DNA of 32,945 bases from Rubrivivax benzoatilyticus JA2 = ATCC BAA-35 (GCF_000190375.1 NZ_AEWG01000024.1:1-32945), one strand, 5' to 3'. Positions 24,295 through 32,945 are shown, counted from the first letter of the stretch. Numbers and translations: made by a program. The notes: generated by a model from the sequence alone, not told the origin.

Positions 24295-25041
24295 TCAGTC
24301 GAGCGTGCGCAGCTCGATGCGCCGGTTGCGGGCCCGGCCCGCGGCCGTGCCGTTGTCGGCTGCGGGCTCGTCAGGGCCTGCGCCTCGGACCTCGATGCGG
24401 GCTGCGGCCACGCCGCGGGCGACGAGGTGCGCGCGCACCGCCTCGGCGCGTTCACGCGACAGCGCCAGGTTGAGGTCCCGGGGGCCGGCGTCGTCGGTGT
24501 GGCCGACGACCTCGAAGCGGCGTGCCGGCGCGCGGTTCAGCGCCGCCAGCAGGCCGTCCAGGCGTTCGATGCCGGCGTCGGTCAGCCGGGCGCTGCCGGG
24601 CTCGAACTCGACGCCGGGCACCGGGACCGGCGGCGCGCGACCCGTTGGCGCTGCGCTCAAGCGCAGCGCGTCGTGCAGCGGCCAGCCGTCGGCGGGGGCG
24701 GCGAGCGCCCGCAGCAGCGCCCGCCGTGCCGCTTCGTCGGCGACCTCGCCTTCGATGCGGGCGTCCCGGCCGTGCAGCGTCAGCTCGCCGCGTGCCACCT
24801 GGCGCAACGCCGGGACCACCAGGCGCCGTGCCGCGTCGGCCCAGCCCGGCGGGGCCGCCACCGCCCCGAGGCGCAGCCGGTCGTCGACACGGTCGGCGCC
24901 GAAGACCTCGCGCGCCTGGGCGGCGATCGCCCGCTTCGTTGCCTCGTCTGGCACCACGCCGTCGAGCAGCACACGGCCGCTGGCCGCGTGGCCGTGGCCG
25001 GCAGCCCAGGCCACCATGGCGAGGACGGTGGCCCGCCTCAT
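24295..25041 (-). CDS. OmpA-family protein of the T6SS cluster
   Basis: Predicted 248 residues from ATG at 25041, which overlaps the tagF stop (ATGA). A signal peptide (RRATVLAMVAWAAGHGHA) is followed by a BON-like or DUF4398-style region of modest similarity (two repeats of VVPDEATKRAIAAQ and GEVADEAARRALLRAL type). The C-terminal OmpA peptidoglycan-binding domain follows (FEPGSARLTDAGIERLDGLL, VVGHTDDAGPRDLN, LSRERAEAVRAHLVARGV, RNRRIEL). OmpA-like proteins anchor the T6SS membrane complex to peptidoglycan, either fused to TssL or as separate TagL/TagP-like proteins; this one is separate and periplasmic. The exact class is not certain. Confidence 0.85.
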   Translation of the reverse strand: MRRATVLAMVAWAAGHGHAASGRVLLDGVVPDEATKRAIAAQAREVFGADRVDDRLRLGAVAAPPGWADAARRLVVPALRQVARGELTLHGRDARIEGEVADEAARRALLRALAAPADGWPLHDALRLSAAPTGRAPPVPVPGVEFEPGSARLTDAGIERLDGLLAALNRAPARRFEVVGHTDDAGPRDLNLALSRERAEAVRAHLVARGVAAARIEVRGAGPDEPAADNGTAAGRARNRRIELRTLD

Positions 25042-26045
25042 GGCCCATCGGCCGCGAAGGCCTCGCGCCAGCTGGCGGCGGCGAGTGCCAGCGACAGCGA
25101 GCCGTGGTTCAGGTAGGCGGCGAGCCGGCGCGTGTGCTCGTTGCGCTCGGCCACCGCCTCGGCCCAGGCCGGGGCGGCGAGGTCGACGTAACGCTCGGCG
25201 CAGCGATGCGGGTCCCAGGCGGCCTGCAGCGCTTCGGCACAGGCGCCGGAGAACTCGAGCAGCAGGCGCGGCGACGCCCCTGCGCCGCTGCCGGGGCGCA
25301 GCAGCAGCCAGTCGTGGCCGGCGGTGCCCAGCGCGTCGGCCACCAGTGACGTCCACCAGGCGGCGACGACCGGCTGCTCGGCGGCCGTCGACGGCAGCGG
25401 CAGGCTCAGGCCTCGCGCCGGCACGCCGGCCCCGCGGCGTGCCAGCGGCTGCAGCAGGGCCCCCAGCGCCAGCAGCGTGGCCCGCAGGTCGATCTCGGGA
25501 TGCGCCGGGCGCAGCCTTGCCTCCAGGCTGCCCAGGGTTTCGAGTGCGGCGTGGTCGGCGCAGCTCGCTTCGTAGTCCCAGGGCTCGGGCACACGCAGCG
25601 CCGCGAGTTCGTGTTCGACCACCGCCGCCGGCCGCAGCGGCCGGGCCGCGGCGCGGCCGGCTGCCTCCGCGCAGCGCTGCCAGGTGCGCGCGAAGACCAG
25701 CGGCGCGCGCGCTGCACGCAGCCTCGGCATCGTGCTGTCGCACTGCAGCGCCACGGCGAACGGGAAGCGCCGGCCCGCGGCGTCGCGGCTGGGCCGCAGG
25801 TGGCCGGCGACGGCGATGGGCGACGCCGGCCCCAGCACGGCGAAGTCCAGCGCCGGGGCGCTGTCGTAGAGCCGCTTCCAGTGGGCGTCCGACGCGGCCG
25901 ACTCCAGGGCCTGGCTGAGCCAGCGGTCGATCCAGGCCTCCAGGCGGGGATGGCGGCTGTCGCGCACGAAGTCGGGCTGCGACGGCAGCTTGCCGAAGCA
26001 GGCGGCGTGCACCGGCATCGTGTTGCTGGGCAGTCGGGTGTTCAT
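25038..26045 (-). CDS. tagF: Type VI secretion-associated protein TagF
   Basis: Predicted 335 residues. The N-terminal half is the TagF/ImpM domain (ACFGKLPSQPDFVRDSRHPR, EAWIDRWL, then FAVLGPASPIAVAGHLRPSRDAAGRRFPFAV). TagF acts as a post-translational brake on T6SS assembly, in some systems by sequestering Fha1. The protein is longer than the minimal TagF (about 200-240 residues), with a C-terminal extension that includes WWTSLVADALG, AAWDPHRCAERYVDLAAPAW and a helical end. The ATG at 26045 overlaps the tssM stop (ATGA), and its own stop overlaps the ompA-family ATG, so the three genes are coupled. No PppA phosphatase fusion is seen. Confidence 0.88.
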   Translation of the reverse strand: MNTRLPSNTMPVHAACFGKLPSQPDFVRDSRHPRLEAWIDRWLSQALESAASDAHWKRLYDSAPALDFAVLGPASPIAVAGHLRPSRDAAGRRFPFAVALQCDSTMPRLRAARAPLVFARTWQRCAEAAGRAAARPLRPAAVVEHELAALRVPEPWDYEASCADHAALETLGSLEARLRPAHPEIDLRATLLALGALLQPLARRGAGVPARGLSLPLPSTAAEQPVVAAWWTSLVADALGTAGHDWLLLRPGSGAGASPRLLLEFSGACAEALQAAWDPHRCAERYVDLAAPAWAEAVAERNEHTRRLAAYLNHGSLSLALAAASWREAFAADGP

Positions 26046-29000
26046 CGGGTGTTGCCGGGCTCGGGCTTCACGGGGCCGGCCACCAGCGCCGGCAACTGCA
26101 GGCCACGCCAGGCCCCCGCGGCCCCGGCGCCGGCGGCGGCGCGCACCAGGCGCAGACGCAGGCGCAGCGTGTGGCCGTCCTGCGTCCAGGCCAGCTCGGT
26201 GCTGCCGTCGTCCTGCCGCCGACGGTCGGCGAGTTCGAAGGCCCGGTCCAGGCCGAAGGCGCCCGGTGCGTCGACGAAGACGACCGCTGCGCCGTCGGCC
26301 GTCGTGCCGCGGATGCGCACGCCCGGCGCCGCGCTGCTGTGCGGCCAGACGAAGTCGGCCCAGCCGGCGGCCGCGTTGCGGTAACGCAGCGTCTGGCCGT
26401 CGATCTCGACCGTGTACTCGACCAGCGCCGGGCTGGGCAGCGGCCGCAGCTGGAAGGCCGTCGAGGCGTCGCGCCCGGCCCCGGGCACGCCGTCGGCGGC
26501 CAGCCAGCCCGGCACACCGCGCGTGAACTCGGCACGCAGGCGCACGCCCAGGTCGCCCCAGCGCCGCGGCTCGATCGTGTCGCCGCGGCGCAGGACCAGC
26601 GGACCCAGCGCGGCGTCGGTGAAACGCGCGATGCTGCCGGCCGGCCCGAAGACGCGCAGGATCTCCTCGGCCGCGGCTTCGACGCGTGCACCCGGCGAGA
26701 ACGGGTAGCGCGAGGCCAGCGAGCGCGCGAAGCCGTCGTGTACCTCGGCCTGCCAGCGCCGGTTCAGCTCGGCTTCGGCGGGTGGCACCAGCACCGCGAC
26801 GCTGGCCGACAGCGGGCGCACGAGCAGCGGGCGCAGCAGCGAGCGCGCGCCAGTCGGCACGGCAGCCAGCAGTTCCTCGCTCAGGCGCAGCGCGGCCGCG
26901 AGTTCCGAGTTCTCGGTGTCGGCCAGCGTGGCCGCGAGCAGGTCTCGCGCCCCGGGGCCGGGATCTTCGGACTGCGCCAGAGCCTGCATGCGTGTGCGCA
27001 CCCGGCCCAGCGCCGCCTCGTAGCGTGCCAGCGCGGCCGGTGCCTCGCCTGCCGGGCGGGGCGCGGCGAAGTCGGCCAGTGCCGCCGCGATGTCGGCGCC
27101 CGAGGCGCGGCCCGCCACCGGCGTCGCCGCCAGGGCGCCGGGTGTCACGCTGCCGATCGCGTGGCGCGCCCACGCCGCCAGGCCGCCGGCGACGGCCGGC
27201 GCGAGTTCGTGTTCCGCGGCCGGCGTCTGCCGTGCGATGGCCAGCACCAGGCGGCGCAGCGGCGACAGTGCCGGATCGGCCAGGCGCTCCAGCGCGGCTG
27301 CGGCGTCGCCGGGGCCGGCGAACGGGCCGACGCTCAGCCCGTCGGCGAAGCGCTGCCATGCGGCGGCGTGTTCGCGCCGATAACGCGCGCTCAGGTCCTC
27401 CCGGATGCGCTGCGGGCTGCCGCGCAGCGACAGGTCTTCGCTGGTCGTGGTGTCGAGGACCCAGTCTTGCCGCTGCAGCGCCCCTTCGGCCGCCGCGCGG
27501 ATCGCCGGTTCCACCAGCCCGTGCCAGGCTTCGGCGGTGTAGACGCCCGATACCACCTCGCCGCCGCTGAACGGGGCGCGGGTGTCGTCGGCGGCACCGA
27601 GCAAGCCGGCCAGCGTGACCGGCGCGTAACGCGCCGCGGCACGCTCCCGGATCTCGGCGTAGACCCGTTCTTCCGGCGGGCGTGTGTCGCGCGCCATGTG
27701 CAGACGCCGGCGCACCGCGTCGACCAGCGTGGCCCGCAGCGGCAGCGGCGGGAAGACCGCCTTGCCGCCGCCCGACAACGCGAACGCCGCCACCGCCTGC
27801 GCGCGTCGCAGCGTCTCGTCGTCGAGCGCCGCGCCTCGGCGGGCCGCAAGCCAGTCGCGCCAGCGCGGCGTCAGCTGATCCTTCAGGTGTGCCGCCTCGC
27901 GGCGGCCGGGTTCGGCCAGCATCAGGTAGGCCTTCAGCGCGCCGTAGGCGGCGTCGGCGTCGCCGTCACCGGAGGGCGGTGACGCCGGGTCGCGGCCGGC
28001 GAAGGCCTCGAGCTCTCGTTCGAGGGCCTGGGCGGCGGGCGCCAGCAGCAGCGCCTGCAGGCCGGCGTGGTAGTCGGCCTGCAGCCGCGACTCGAGGGCT
28101 TCGCCCTGGTACAGGCCCCAGCGCAGCGACCACGGCGCCGAGCCGCGCCAGGCCTGCAGCGCCTGCAACCGCTGCTGCAGGCCTTCGAGGGCCGCCAGCC
28201 GTGGGCCGGGATCGTCTCCCTCGGATGCCCGTGCCGCCAGGCGCTCGAGTTCGGCAGCGGTGTCCGCGACCAGGCTGCGGTTTGCCAGGTAGGACGTGCT
28301 CATGCCGCCCAGCGCCACGGCCACGAGCAGCAGCGAGGCGGCAAAACCGGCACGCTGCAGGCGGCGACGGCGGGGCGACGCCTGCCGGCGCACCAGCCCG
28401 CGGTCGCCCCCCAGCACGCGGCCGAACAGGGGGTGCAGGAAGAACGGGCGGCCGTCCGACGGCCCGGGCCGCCGCGCTGCCGTCGCGACGGTGTCCGGGG
28501 CCAGGCCGAAGCGCTGCGCGACTGCGGCGCAGGCCATCGGGCGGGCCTGGCCGGACTGCAGCGCGCTGGTGAAATAGAAGCCGCGCAGCAGCGGGCGCAG
28601 GTGATACGGGTCGTCGTCGAAGAGCGTGGCGACGAAGCTCGTCAGCGCCGGCTCGAGCGCGGCGAACTCGAGCGTGAAGCCGAGAACCTGGGGCGCTGCC
28701 GCGCCGCCCTCGGCGCCCAGCCGGGCGAGCGCGCGCTCGCGCAGGCCCTGGCGCAGCGCGGCGAACCCGGCCTCGAAACGCTGCGCCGCGCTGGCCGTGC
28801 CGGCATCGCGGCAGGGCAGCGTGCTGCCCCAGACGCGCTCGCGTTCGGTGTCGTCGGCGTCGGCGAAGAACGGCTCGAAGCCGTCGACCAGATCGGCCTT
28901 CGTGAACACCAGGTAGACCGGCATCACAATCTCCAGCCGCTCGCTCAGCTCGTGGACCCGCGAACGCAGCCGGCGGGCCAGCGCGACGATGCCGTCGGCG

Positions 29001-29656
29001 CCCAGGCGCGCGAGTTCGGCGACGCTCGCGACGACCACGACGCCATCGAGCGGCGCCCGCGGCCGCGCGCGCCGCAGCAGGCGCAGGAACTCGAGCCACT
29101 CGTCGCGGTCCTCGGGCTGTACCGCGTAGCGCCCGGCGGTGTCGAGCACGATGGCCTCGGAGCCGAAGAACCAGTCGCAGTCGCGCGTGCCGCCGACGCC
29201 GCCCACCGCCGTGCCGCTCCCGTCGAACGGAAAACCCAGCCCGGAGGCCAGCACCGCGCTGCTCTTGCCGGCCGCCGGCTCGCCGATCACCACGTACCAG
29301 GGCAGGGCGTACAGGGCCGCGTGGCCGTGCGCCTGGCCCAGGCGCGAGCGGCGCAGCGTGCGCATCGCCAGGCGCAGGCGTTCGCGCAGGGCGTCGCCGC
29401 CGCTGGCCGGCGCCTGGCCGGCGACGGCCGCCTCGAGCTGCCGGGCGCGTCGACGGTCCCGGTGTTGGCCGATCGCCCATCCCGCAGCGGCCACCAGCAG
29501 CACGACGAGGGCGGCGCCGGCAGCCCACGCGCGCCCGGTGCCTGCGGCCACCGCGGCCAGCGATGCCCCTGCGGCCAGCAGCAGCACGCCGGCCGCTGCG
29601 GCCAGACGTGCGAGCTTCGTGCCGGCCTGCCGGCGCGGAGACGGGATGCTGGTCAT
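26042..29656 (-). CDS. tssM: Type VI secretion membrane-complex protein TssM (IcmF)
   Basis: Predicted 1,204 residues, the usual IcmF length. Two N-terminal membrane helices (about 15-39 and 44-62) and a third near 440 border a cytoplasmic NTPase-like domain with Walker A GEPAAGKSS (125-133), the VGGTRDCDWFF segment and DTAG (172-175). The large periplasmic C-terminal part includes the IcmF-related and IcmF_C (DUF1215) regions, ending in beta-rich sequence (VEIDGQTLRYRNAAAGW). TssM spans the envelope with TssJ and TssL and holds the baseplate. The start lies one base beyond the PAAR gene stop. The Walker A lysine is present, so nucleotide binding is plausible. Confidence 0.95.
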   Translation of the reverse strand: MTSIPSPRRQAGTKLARLAAAAGVLLLAAGASLAAVAAGTGRAWAAGAALVVLLVAAAGWAIGQHRDRRRARQLEAAVAGQAPASGGDALRERLRLAMRTLRRSRLGQAHGHAALYALPWYVVIGEPAAGKSSAVLASGLGFPFDGSGTAVGGVGGTRDCDWFFGSEAIVLDTAGRYAVQPEDRDEWLEFLRLLRRARPRAPLDGVVVVASVAELARLGADGIVALARRLRSRVHELSERLEIVMPVYLVFTKADLVDGFEPFFADADDTERERVWGSTLPCRDAGTASAAQRFEAGFAALRQGLRERALARLGAEGGAAAPQVLGFTLEFAALEPALTSFVATLFDDDPYHLRPLLRGFYFTSALQSGQARPMACAAVAQRFGLAPDTVATAARRPGPSDGRPFFLHPLFGRVLGGDRGLVRRQASPRRRRLQRAGFAASLLLVAVALGGMSTSYLANRSLVADTAAELERLAARASEGDDPGPRLAALEGLQQRLQALQAWRGSAPWSLRWGLYQGEALESRLQADYHAGLQALLLAPAAQALERELEAFAGRDPASPPSGDGDADAAYGALKAYLMLAEPGRREAAHLKDQLTPRWRDWLAARRGAALDDETLRRAQAVAAFALSGGGKAVFPPLPLRATLVDAVRRRLHMARDTRPPEERVYAEIRERAAARYAPVTLAGLLGAADDTRAPFSGGEVVSGVYTAEAWHGLVEPAIRAAAEGALQRQDWVLDTTTSEDLSLRGSPQRIREDLSARYRREHAAAWQRFADGLSVGPFAGPGDAAAALERLADPALSPLRRLVLAIARQTPAAEHELAPAVAGGLAAWARHAIGSVTPGALAATPVAGRASGADIAAALADFAAPRPAGEAPAALARYEAALGRVRTRMQALAQSEDPGPGARDLLAATLADTENSELAAALRLSEELLAAVPTGARSLLRPLLVRPLSASVAVLVPPAEAELNRRWQAEVHDGFARSLASRYPFSPGARVEAAAEEILRVFGPAGSIARFTDAALGPLVLRRGDTIEPRRWGDLGVRLRAEFTRGVPGWLAADGVPGAGRDASTAFQLRPLPSPALVEYTVEIDGQTLRYRNAAAGWADFVWPHSSAAPGVRIRGTTADGAAVVFVDAPGAFGLDRAFELADRRRQDDGSTELAWTQDGHTLRLRLRLVRAAAGAGAAGAWRGLQLPALVAGPVKPEPGNTR

Positions 29657-29657
29657 G

Positions 29658-29924
29658 TCAGTCGCCCGCCGTCGTCTGCGACGCCAGCAGCCGCGCGCCG
29701 CAGGCGCAGCGATCGCCCTCGCGTGCCGCCGGCTGGCCGTCGATCAGCAGGCGTGGGTCGCCGCTGACGATGCGGTTGTGCTGGCCGTGCCCCTTGCGCG
29801 GGCAACTGACCGGATCGCCGACGCGGGCCACCGCACGGCCCTGGAGCTCGGTGTTCGGGCTGCCGGCCAGCACGACGCCGCCGTGGCTGGTGCGGTCGCC
29901 GACACGGACGTAGGCGCGGGACAT
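29658..29924 (-). CDS. PAAR-domain spike tip protein
   Basis: Predicted 88 residues, almost entirely one PAAR domain: RVGDRTSHGGVVLAGSPNT, RVGDPVSCPRKGHGQHNRIVSGDPRLLIDGQPAAREGD, then CACGARLLAS. The metal-binding His and Cys residues (H14, C41, H46, C73 region) are present. PAAR proteins sharpen the VgrG trimer tip and can carry effectors; this one has no extension, so any effector would bind non-covalently. It is tightly spaced ahead of tssM (stop one base before the tssM ATG) and 15 bases after the M15 peptidase gene in gene order. Confidence 0.92.
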   Translation of the reverse strand: MSRAYVRVGDRTSHGGVVLAGSPNTELQGRAVARVGDPVSCPRKGHGQHNRIVSGDPRLLIDGQPAAREGDRCACGARLLASQTTAGD

Positions 29925-29939
29925 CGCCGTGGCGTTGGA

Positions 29940-30830
29940 TCAGCGCGCCGAGGCGAGCACGGCCGCGGACGGCGGCGCGCCGGGCGCCGACGCCGTCTCC
30001 CGATCGCGCCACTCGACATGGGCCAGGTCGCGCAGCGACGTCCAGTGGCCGCCCCATTGCAGGCCGAGCGAGGTCGCGATCTCGCCGATGTGCCGGTAGG
30101 CCTGCAGCGTCCACGGGTCGCGCTCGGACCAGTGCAGGCGGCCGTCGCGCACGAAGGCGAGGTCGGCCGCGAGGCCGGCCTGGTGGCGGCTGCGGTCGGG
30201 GCCGGCGAGGGTGGTGGCCGGACCGAGTGCTGCCAGCCGGGCCTGACGTTCGGCGCTGCGGTGGCCTTCCATCAGCACGACCTGGTAACCATGGCGCTCC
30301 TGCGCGATCTCGAACAGCGCGACGAGCCGGCGCCGGAACTGCGGCTGCAGTTTCGACCAGTCGCGATCGGCACCGTGCTCCTGACCGCGCGGCTGGCCAG
30401 CCTCGTGCAGCCAGGCGGGCGGCAAAGGCTCGGCCACCATCGCAGGCGCCAGCCGCGGCGCGATGCGATCGTCCGCCGCCGACGGCGTGCCGAAGCTGGC
30501 CAGTGGCAGACGGGCCCCGATACGCTCGTGCAGCAGCAACCCGGCGACCGGGCCCGCGGCGATGACGACCGCCGTCAGCAGCCCGAGCAGCATCAGGTGT
30601 GGCGGCAGGCGGTCGGCCTCGAGGCCGGCGTGAAGCGCGGCGAACGGCCGCCCGAGCTTTCGCAGGCCGGCCGGCAGCACCAGCTCTTGCCCCGGGCGCA
30701 GCCGCTGCCATGCGCGCACCACCAGCCGCCCGGCCTGGGCCTGCCAGTGGGGCAGCATGATCAGGCCGAGCACGCCGCTGACGGCGGCGAAGTACAGCAG
30801 GACGGCGACGAGGACGACCGGACTGGACAT
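29940..30830 (-). CDS. Membrane-anchored M15-family peptidase of the T6SS cluster
   Basis: Predicted 296 residues from ATG at 30830, with GGAG six bases upstream. Two membrane helices (about 4-26 and 79-100) precede an M15 (VanY / endolysin-type D,D- or L,D-peptidase) domain at about 155-275. The zinc and catalytic pattern is complete: HRS at 190-192, SRHQAGLAAD at 214-223 (His216, Asp223) and HVEW at 271-274 (His271, Glu273). The peptidase should face the periplasm and trim cross-links. Peptidoglycan hydrolases of this kind are known to help T6SS complexes cross the cell wall (TagX-like role); an antibacterial effector role is less likely given the two membrane helices and no immunity gene. 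Confidence 0.85.
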   Translation of the reverse strand: MSSPVVLVAVLLYFAAVSGVLGLIMLPHWQAQAGRLVVRAWQRLRPGQELVLPAGLRKLGRPFAALHAGLEADRLPPHLMLLGLLTAVVIAAGPVAGLLLHERIGARLPLASFGTPSAADDRIAPRLAPAMVAEPLPPAWLHEAGQPRGQEHGADRDWSKLQPQFRRRLVALFEIAQERHGYQVVLMEGHRSAERQARLAALGPATTLAGPDRSRHQAGLAADLAFVRDGRLHWSERDPWTLQAYRHIGEIATSLGLQWGGHWTSLRDLAHVEWRDRETASAPGAPPSAAVLASAR

Positions 30831-31011
30831 GGTGGCTCCGCGTGGGCTGACTCGGGGTGGGCCGTGGCAGTGTGCCGACCCGGTCTGCTGCGACCATCCC
30901 TCCGCGGAGGGGGCTCGCGGCGGCGCCTCCGCCGTGGGGAGTGGCCGCCGAAGGCGCCTGCCTACGATGGCGTGCCGTCGCGTCCGGCGGCGTCCTGAGT
31001 GCCGTCCGACG
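30831..31011. promoter_or_regulatory. Divergent intergenic region between M15-peptidase operon and vgrG
   Basis: About 180 very GC-rich bases separate the two divergent T6SS units and must contain both promoters unless vgrG starts further upstream. I see no clear sigma-70 or sigma-54 (GG-N10-GC with TTGCW) hexamers. A G/C inverted patch at about 30906-30955 can fold. Confidence 0.35.
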
Positions 31012-32945
31012 ATGTTCCAGCGCTCCGCCCCGACGTCGATTCCGCCTCCGCCCGGCCGGCGAGGCGGCGGGCCGGCGTCGGCCGGGACCGAGGGGGGCGC
31101 GCGCTTCCTGCTGCACGCGCCCGACCTGCCGCCGGGCCTGCAACTGGAGGCCTGGGCGGCCCGCGAGGGCTTGAACGAGCCCGGCGAGATGGAGCTCGCC
31201 TGCCGTGCCGCCGACGCCACGCTGGATCTGGCGCCGATGCTCGGCCGGCCGCTGGCGCTGCTCGCGCGCCATGCCGATGGCCGGGTGTCGCGGCGCTGCG
31301 GCCTGGTGTTCGAGGCCGAGGCGGGTGATGCCGACGGCGGCCTGGCGCGCTACCGTCTGCGGGTGCGCAGCTGGCTCGCGCTGCTGGAGCACGGCGTGCA
31401 CAGCAGGATGTGGCTGGCGCGCGCGCTGCAGGAGGTCCTGCAGGATGTCTTCGAGCCCTATGTCGCTGTGGCTCGCTGGCACCTGGCGGCATCGGCCTCG
31501 GCCGGCGCGCCGCGCGACGTCACCGTCCAGTACCGCCAGACCGACCTGGATTTCCTGCTGGGCCTGCTGGCCGCCGAGGGCCTGGTGCTGCGCATCGACC
31601 CCGGGAGCGACACCGTCCACGTGCTCGCGCAGACCGACGACGCGCAGGAGTGCGCCGAGGACGCCGGCGCGGCCGCCGTCGGCGGCTGGACGCTGCACGC
31701 GGGCGAGCCGGCGCGGGATGCCGAGGTGCTGGTGGCGCTCGCGCGCACGACCCGCCTGCCGCCGCCCGGCCTGGTCGCGGCCAGCGTCGATGCGATGGCC
31801 GGCCGTGTGCTGGCGGCGAGCCTGGCGGGTGCGCCCGGCGGCCCGGCTCCGGAGCGCCTGGCTGCGCGCGATGCCGAGTTCGCCGACGGCGACGCGGCGC
31901 GACGCCGGCTCGAAAGGCTGTGCCAGGCGCGACGCTGCGGCATGCGCGAGTGGCACGGGCGCGGCACGGTGCGCAGCCTGGCGCCCGGGCGCTGGTTCGG
32001 CCTGCGCGACGACCGATCGGTGCCGCCGCTGCTGCCGGTGCGGGTGCTGCACGCCGGCGTCAACGAGGGTGCCGGCGACCGCGCAGCACCCTGGCAAGCG
32101 CGCGCGCCGGGCTTGCCGCTCGAGGCCGGCTGGCTCGACCCCGCGCTGCGGGCTGCAGCGCAGTCCTGCGGTTATGCGAATGCCTTCGTCGCCGTCGAGC
32201 GCGACCGGCCCTGGCGGCCGGTCGCCGACGCCGCGCGCGTGCCGTCCCCGCGCAGCGGCGTCTCCGGGCTGCTGGGCGCGGTGGTCGTTGGCGACGATGG
32301 CTGCGCAGCGGGCAGCCCGGCGGCCGATGCCGAGGGCCGCGTGCGTGTGCGCCTGGATTTCCAGGCGCCCGAGATCGCCACGCCGGGCCGGTGGACGGCC
32401 GACGCGACCGGCCCCCTGCGGGTCGTGCAGCCCTGGGCCGGCGCCGGGGTCGCGGCGCAGTGGCTGCCGCGTGTCGGGCAGCGTGTGCTGGTCGGGCTGC
32501 TCGACGGCGACCCGGAGCGGATGGTGGTGCTGGCCGGCGTGCACGACGGCATCGGCGAAGGTGGTGTCGAACCGACGCCCGGCGGCGCTGCGGCCGTGCC
32601 CCGGCCGCCGCTGCCCGCGGGCTCCGACCACCAGCCGGCGGGGCAGGGCAACTGCATCGCCGGCGCGCACGCGCCCCCTTGGCATGGCGCCTCGCCCGCG
32701 GCGCCCGCGCATGGAGGCCAGGGCAACGCCGCCGCGATGAGCGGCTGGCGCAGCCGCGAACTCGGCGGCGAGGGCTGGAACCAGCTCGTGTTCGACGACA
32801 GCGACGGCGCGCTGCGGGTCCAGCTCGCGACGTCGCTGGCGGCGACGCAGCTGAATCTCGGGGCACTGGTCCACCAGGCCGGCAACCGCCGCGGCACGCC
32901 GCGCGGCGCCGGCTTCGAGCTGCGCTCCGACGCGGCCGGGGCGGT
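31012..32945 (+). CDS. vgrG: Type VI secretion spike protein VgrG (TssI), 5' part
   Basis: An open frame of 644 codons runs from ATG at 31012 to the right edge without a stop. After a Pro/Gly-rich leader of about 27 residues, the VgrG/Rhs N-terminal domain follows (FLLHAPDLPPGLQLEAWAAR, LDLAPMLGRPLALLAR, YRLRVRSWLALLEHGVHSRM). The gp5-like OB-fold has PRVGQRVLVGLLDGDPERMV, and the late region reads GEGWNQLVFDDSDGALRVQL and QLNLGALVHQAGNRRG, with GAGFELRSDAAGA at the edge (the DUF2345-type junction). VgrG trimers form the puncturing spike beneath PAAR. An in-frame ATG at 30967 is an alternative start; neither has a strong ribosome site. The C-terminus, and so any fused effector, lies outside the window. 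Confidence 0.92.
   Translation, partial: MFQRSAPTSIPPPPGRRGGGPASAGTEGGARFLLHAPDLPPGLQLEAWAAREGLNEPGEMELACRAADATLDLAPMLGRPLALLARHADGRVSRRCGLVFEAEAGDADGGLARYRLRVRSWLALLEHGVHSRMWLARALQEVLQDVFEPYVAVARWHLAASASAGAPRDVTVQYRQTDLDFLLGLLAAEGLVLRIDPGSDTVHVLAQTDDAQECAEDAGAAAVGGWTLHAGEPARDAEVLVALARTTRLPPPGLVAASVDAMAGRVLAASLAGAPGGPAPERLAARDAEFADGDAARRRLERLCQARRCGMREWHGRGTVRSLAPGRWFGLRDDRSVPPLLPVRVLHAGVNEGAGDRAAPWQARAPGLPLEAGWLDPALRAAAQSCGYANAFVAVERDRPWRPVADAARVPSPRSGVSGLLGAVVVGDDGCAAGSPAADAEGRVRVRLDFQAPEIATPGRWTADATGPLRVVQPWAGAGVAAQWLPRVGQRVLVGLLDGDPERMVVLAGVHDGIGEGGVEPTPGGAAAVPRPPLPAGSDHQPAGQGNCIAGAHAPPWHGASPAAPAHGGQGNAAAMSGWRSRELGGEGWNQLVFDDSDGALRVQLATSLAATQLNLGALVHQAGNRRGTPRGAGFELRSDAAGA

Noticed and set aside
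29653..32874. Minus-strand frame of over 1,000 codons spanning vgrG and the M15 gene
   Set aside because: It is antisense to vgrG and out of frame with the M15 and PAAR genes, whose motifs are clear in the chosen frames.
1..32945. CRISPR array, insertion sequence or rRNA genes
   Set aside because: No regularly spaced identical repeats, no transposase frame with terminal inverted repeats and no rRNA-like sequence were seen on reading the window.

Overview
The window looks like a chromosome segment of a very GC-rich betaproteobacterium, probably a Burkholderiales member of the Rubrivivax/Leptothrix/Sphaerotilaceae kind. This rests on strong G/C third positions, the gene families present and a tRNA-Pro 3' fragment of betaproteobacterial type; no taxonomic marker gene is present, so the placement is inference. 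The left third (about 1-11,065) is visibly less GC-rich and less regular in codon use than the rest and reads as an accreted defence island. The remainder is ordinary host-like sequence.

Island, from its upstream end, minus strand: a Phd/YefM-type antitoxin (7848-8177) and RelE/ParE-type toxin (7466-7855) lead straight into a type I restriction-modification operon: hsdR (5025-7451), hsdM (3153-4994), an unrecognised 51-residue ORF (3001-3156) joined by 4-base overlaps to both neighbours, and hsdS (1859-3004). Three unrecognised genes follow on the same strand (1306-1800, 478-1299, and 1-465 running off the edge). They encode membrane or Cys-rich proteins and show signs of a nonsense codon and a frameshift. 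To the right lies an AbiE toxin-antitoxin pair (abiEi 9320-9931, abiEii 9928-10779) on the plus strand. The 3' half of a second abiEii (8476-8844) is also present. Both abiEii copies are followed by the same spacer, the same 50-nt 3' fragment of a tRNA-Pro(TGG) gene and the same hairpin terminator. These are the marks of two related elements stacked at one tRNA-Pro attachment site, with the outer boundary at about 11,010-11,064.

Host-like region: an MHYT-GGDEF-EAL c-di-GMP protein (11136-13280, minus) whose GGDEF half looks catalytically dead; an exported alpha/beta hydrolase (13460-14441, minus) whose signal peptide is out of frame by one base in a C4 run; a Kef/YbaL-type cation:proton antiporter (14530-16224, minus); and a TetR/AcrR repressor (16284-16904, minus) divergent from a tripartite RND efflux operon (adaptor 17038-18267, permease 18279-21446, outer-membrane channel 21446-22879, plus). 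An AcrR-like palindrome sits in the divergent promoter. The permease reading frame has an in-frame amber codon at residue 414, six residues after the proton-relay Asp pair, so as read the pump is broken.

The right third is part of a type VI secretion cluster. On the minus strand lie an M15 peptidase with two membrane segments (29940-30830), a PAAR protein (29658-29924), tssM (26042-29656), tagF (25038-26045), an OmpA-family protein (24295-25041) and tssA (23142-24266), mostly translationally coupled. A vgrG gene diverges from them on the plus strand (31012 to the window edge). The rest of the T6SS (sheath, baseplate, ClpV, TssJ/K/L) is not in the window.
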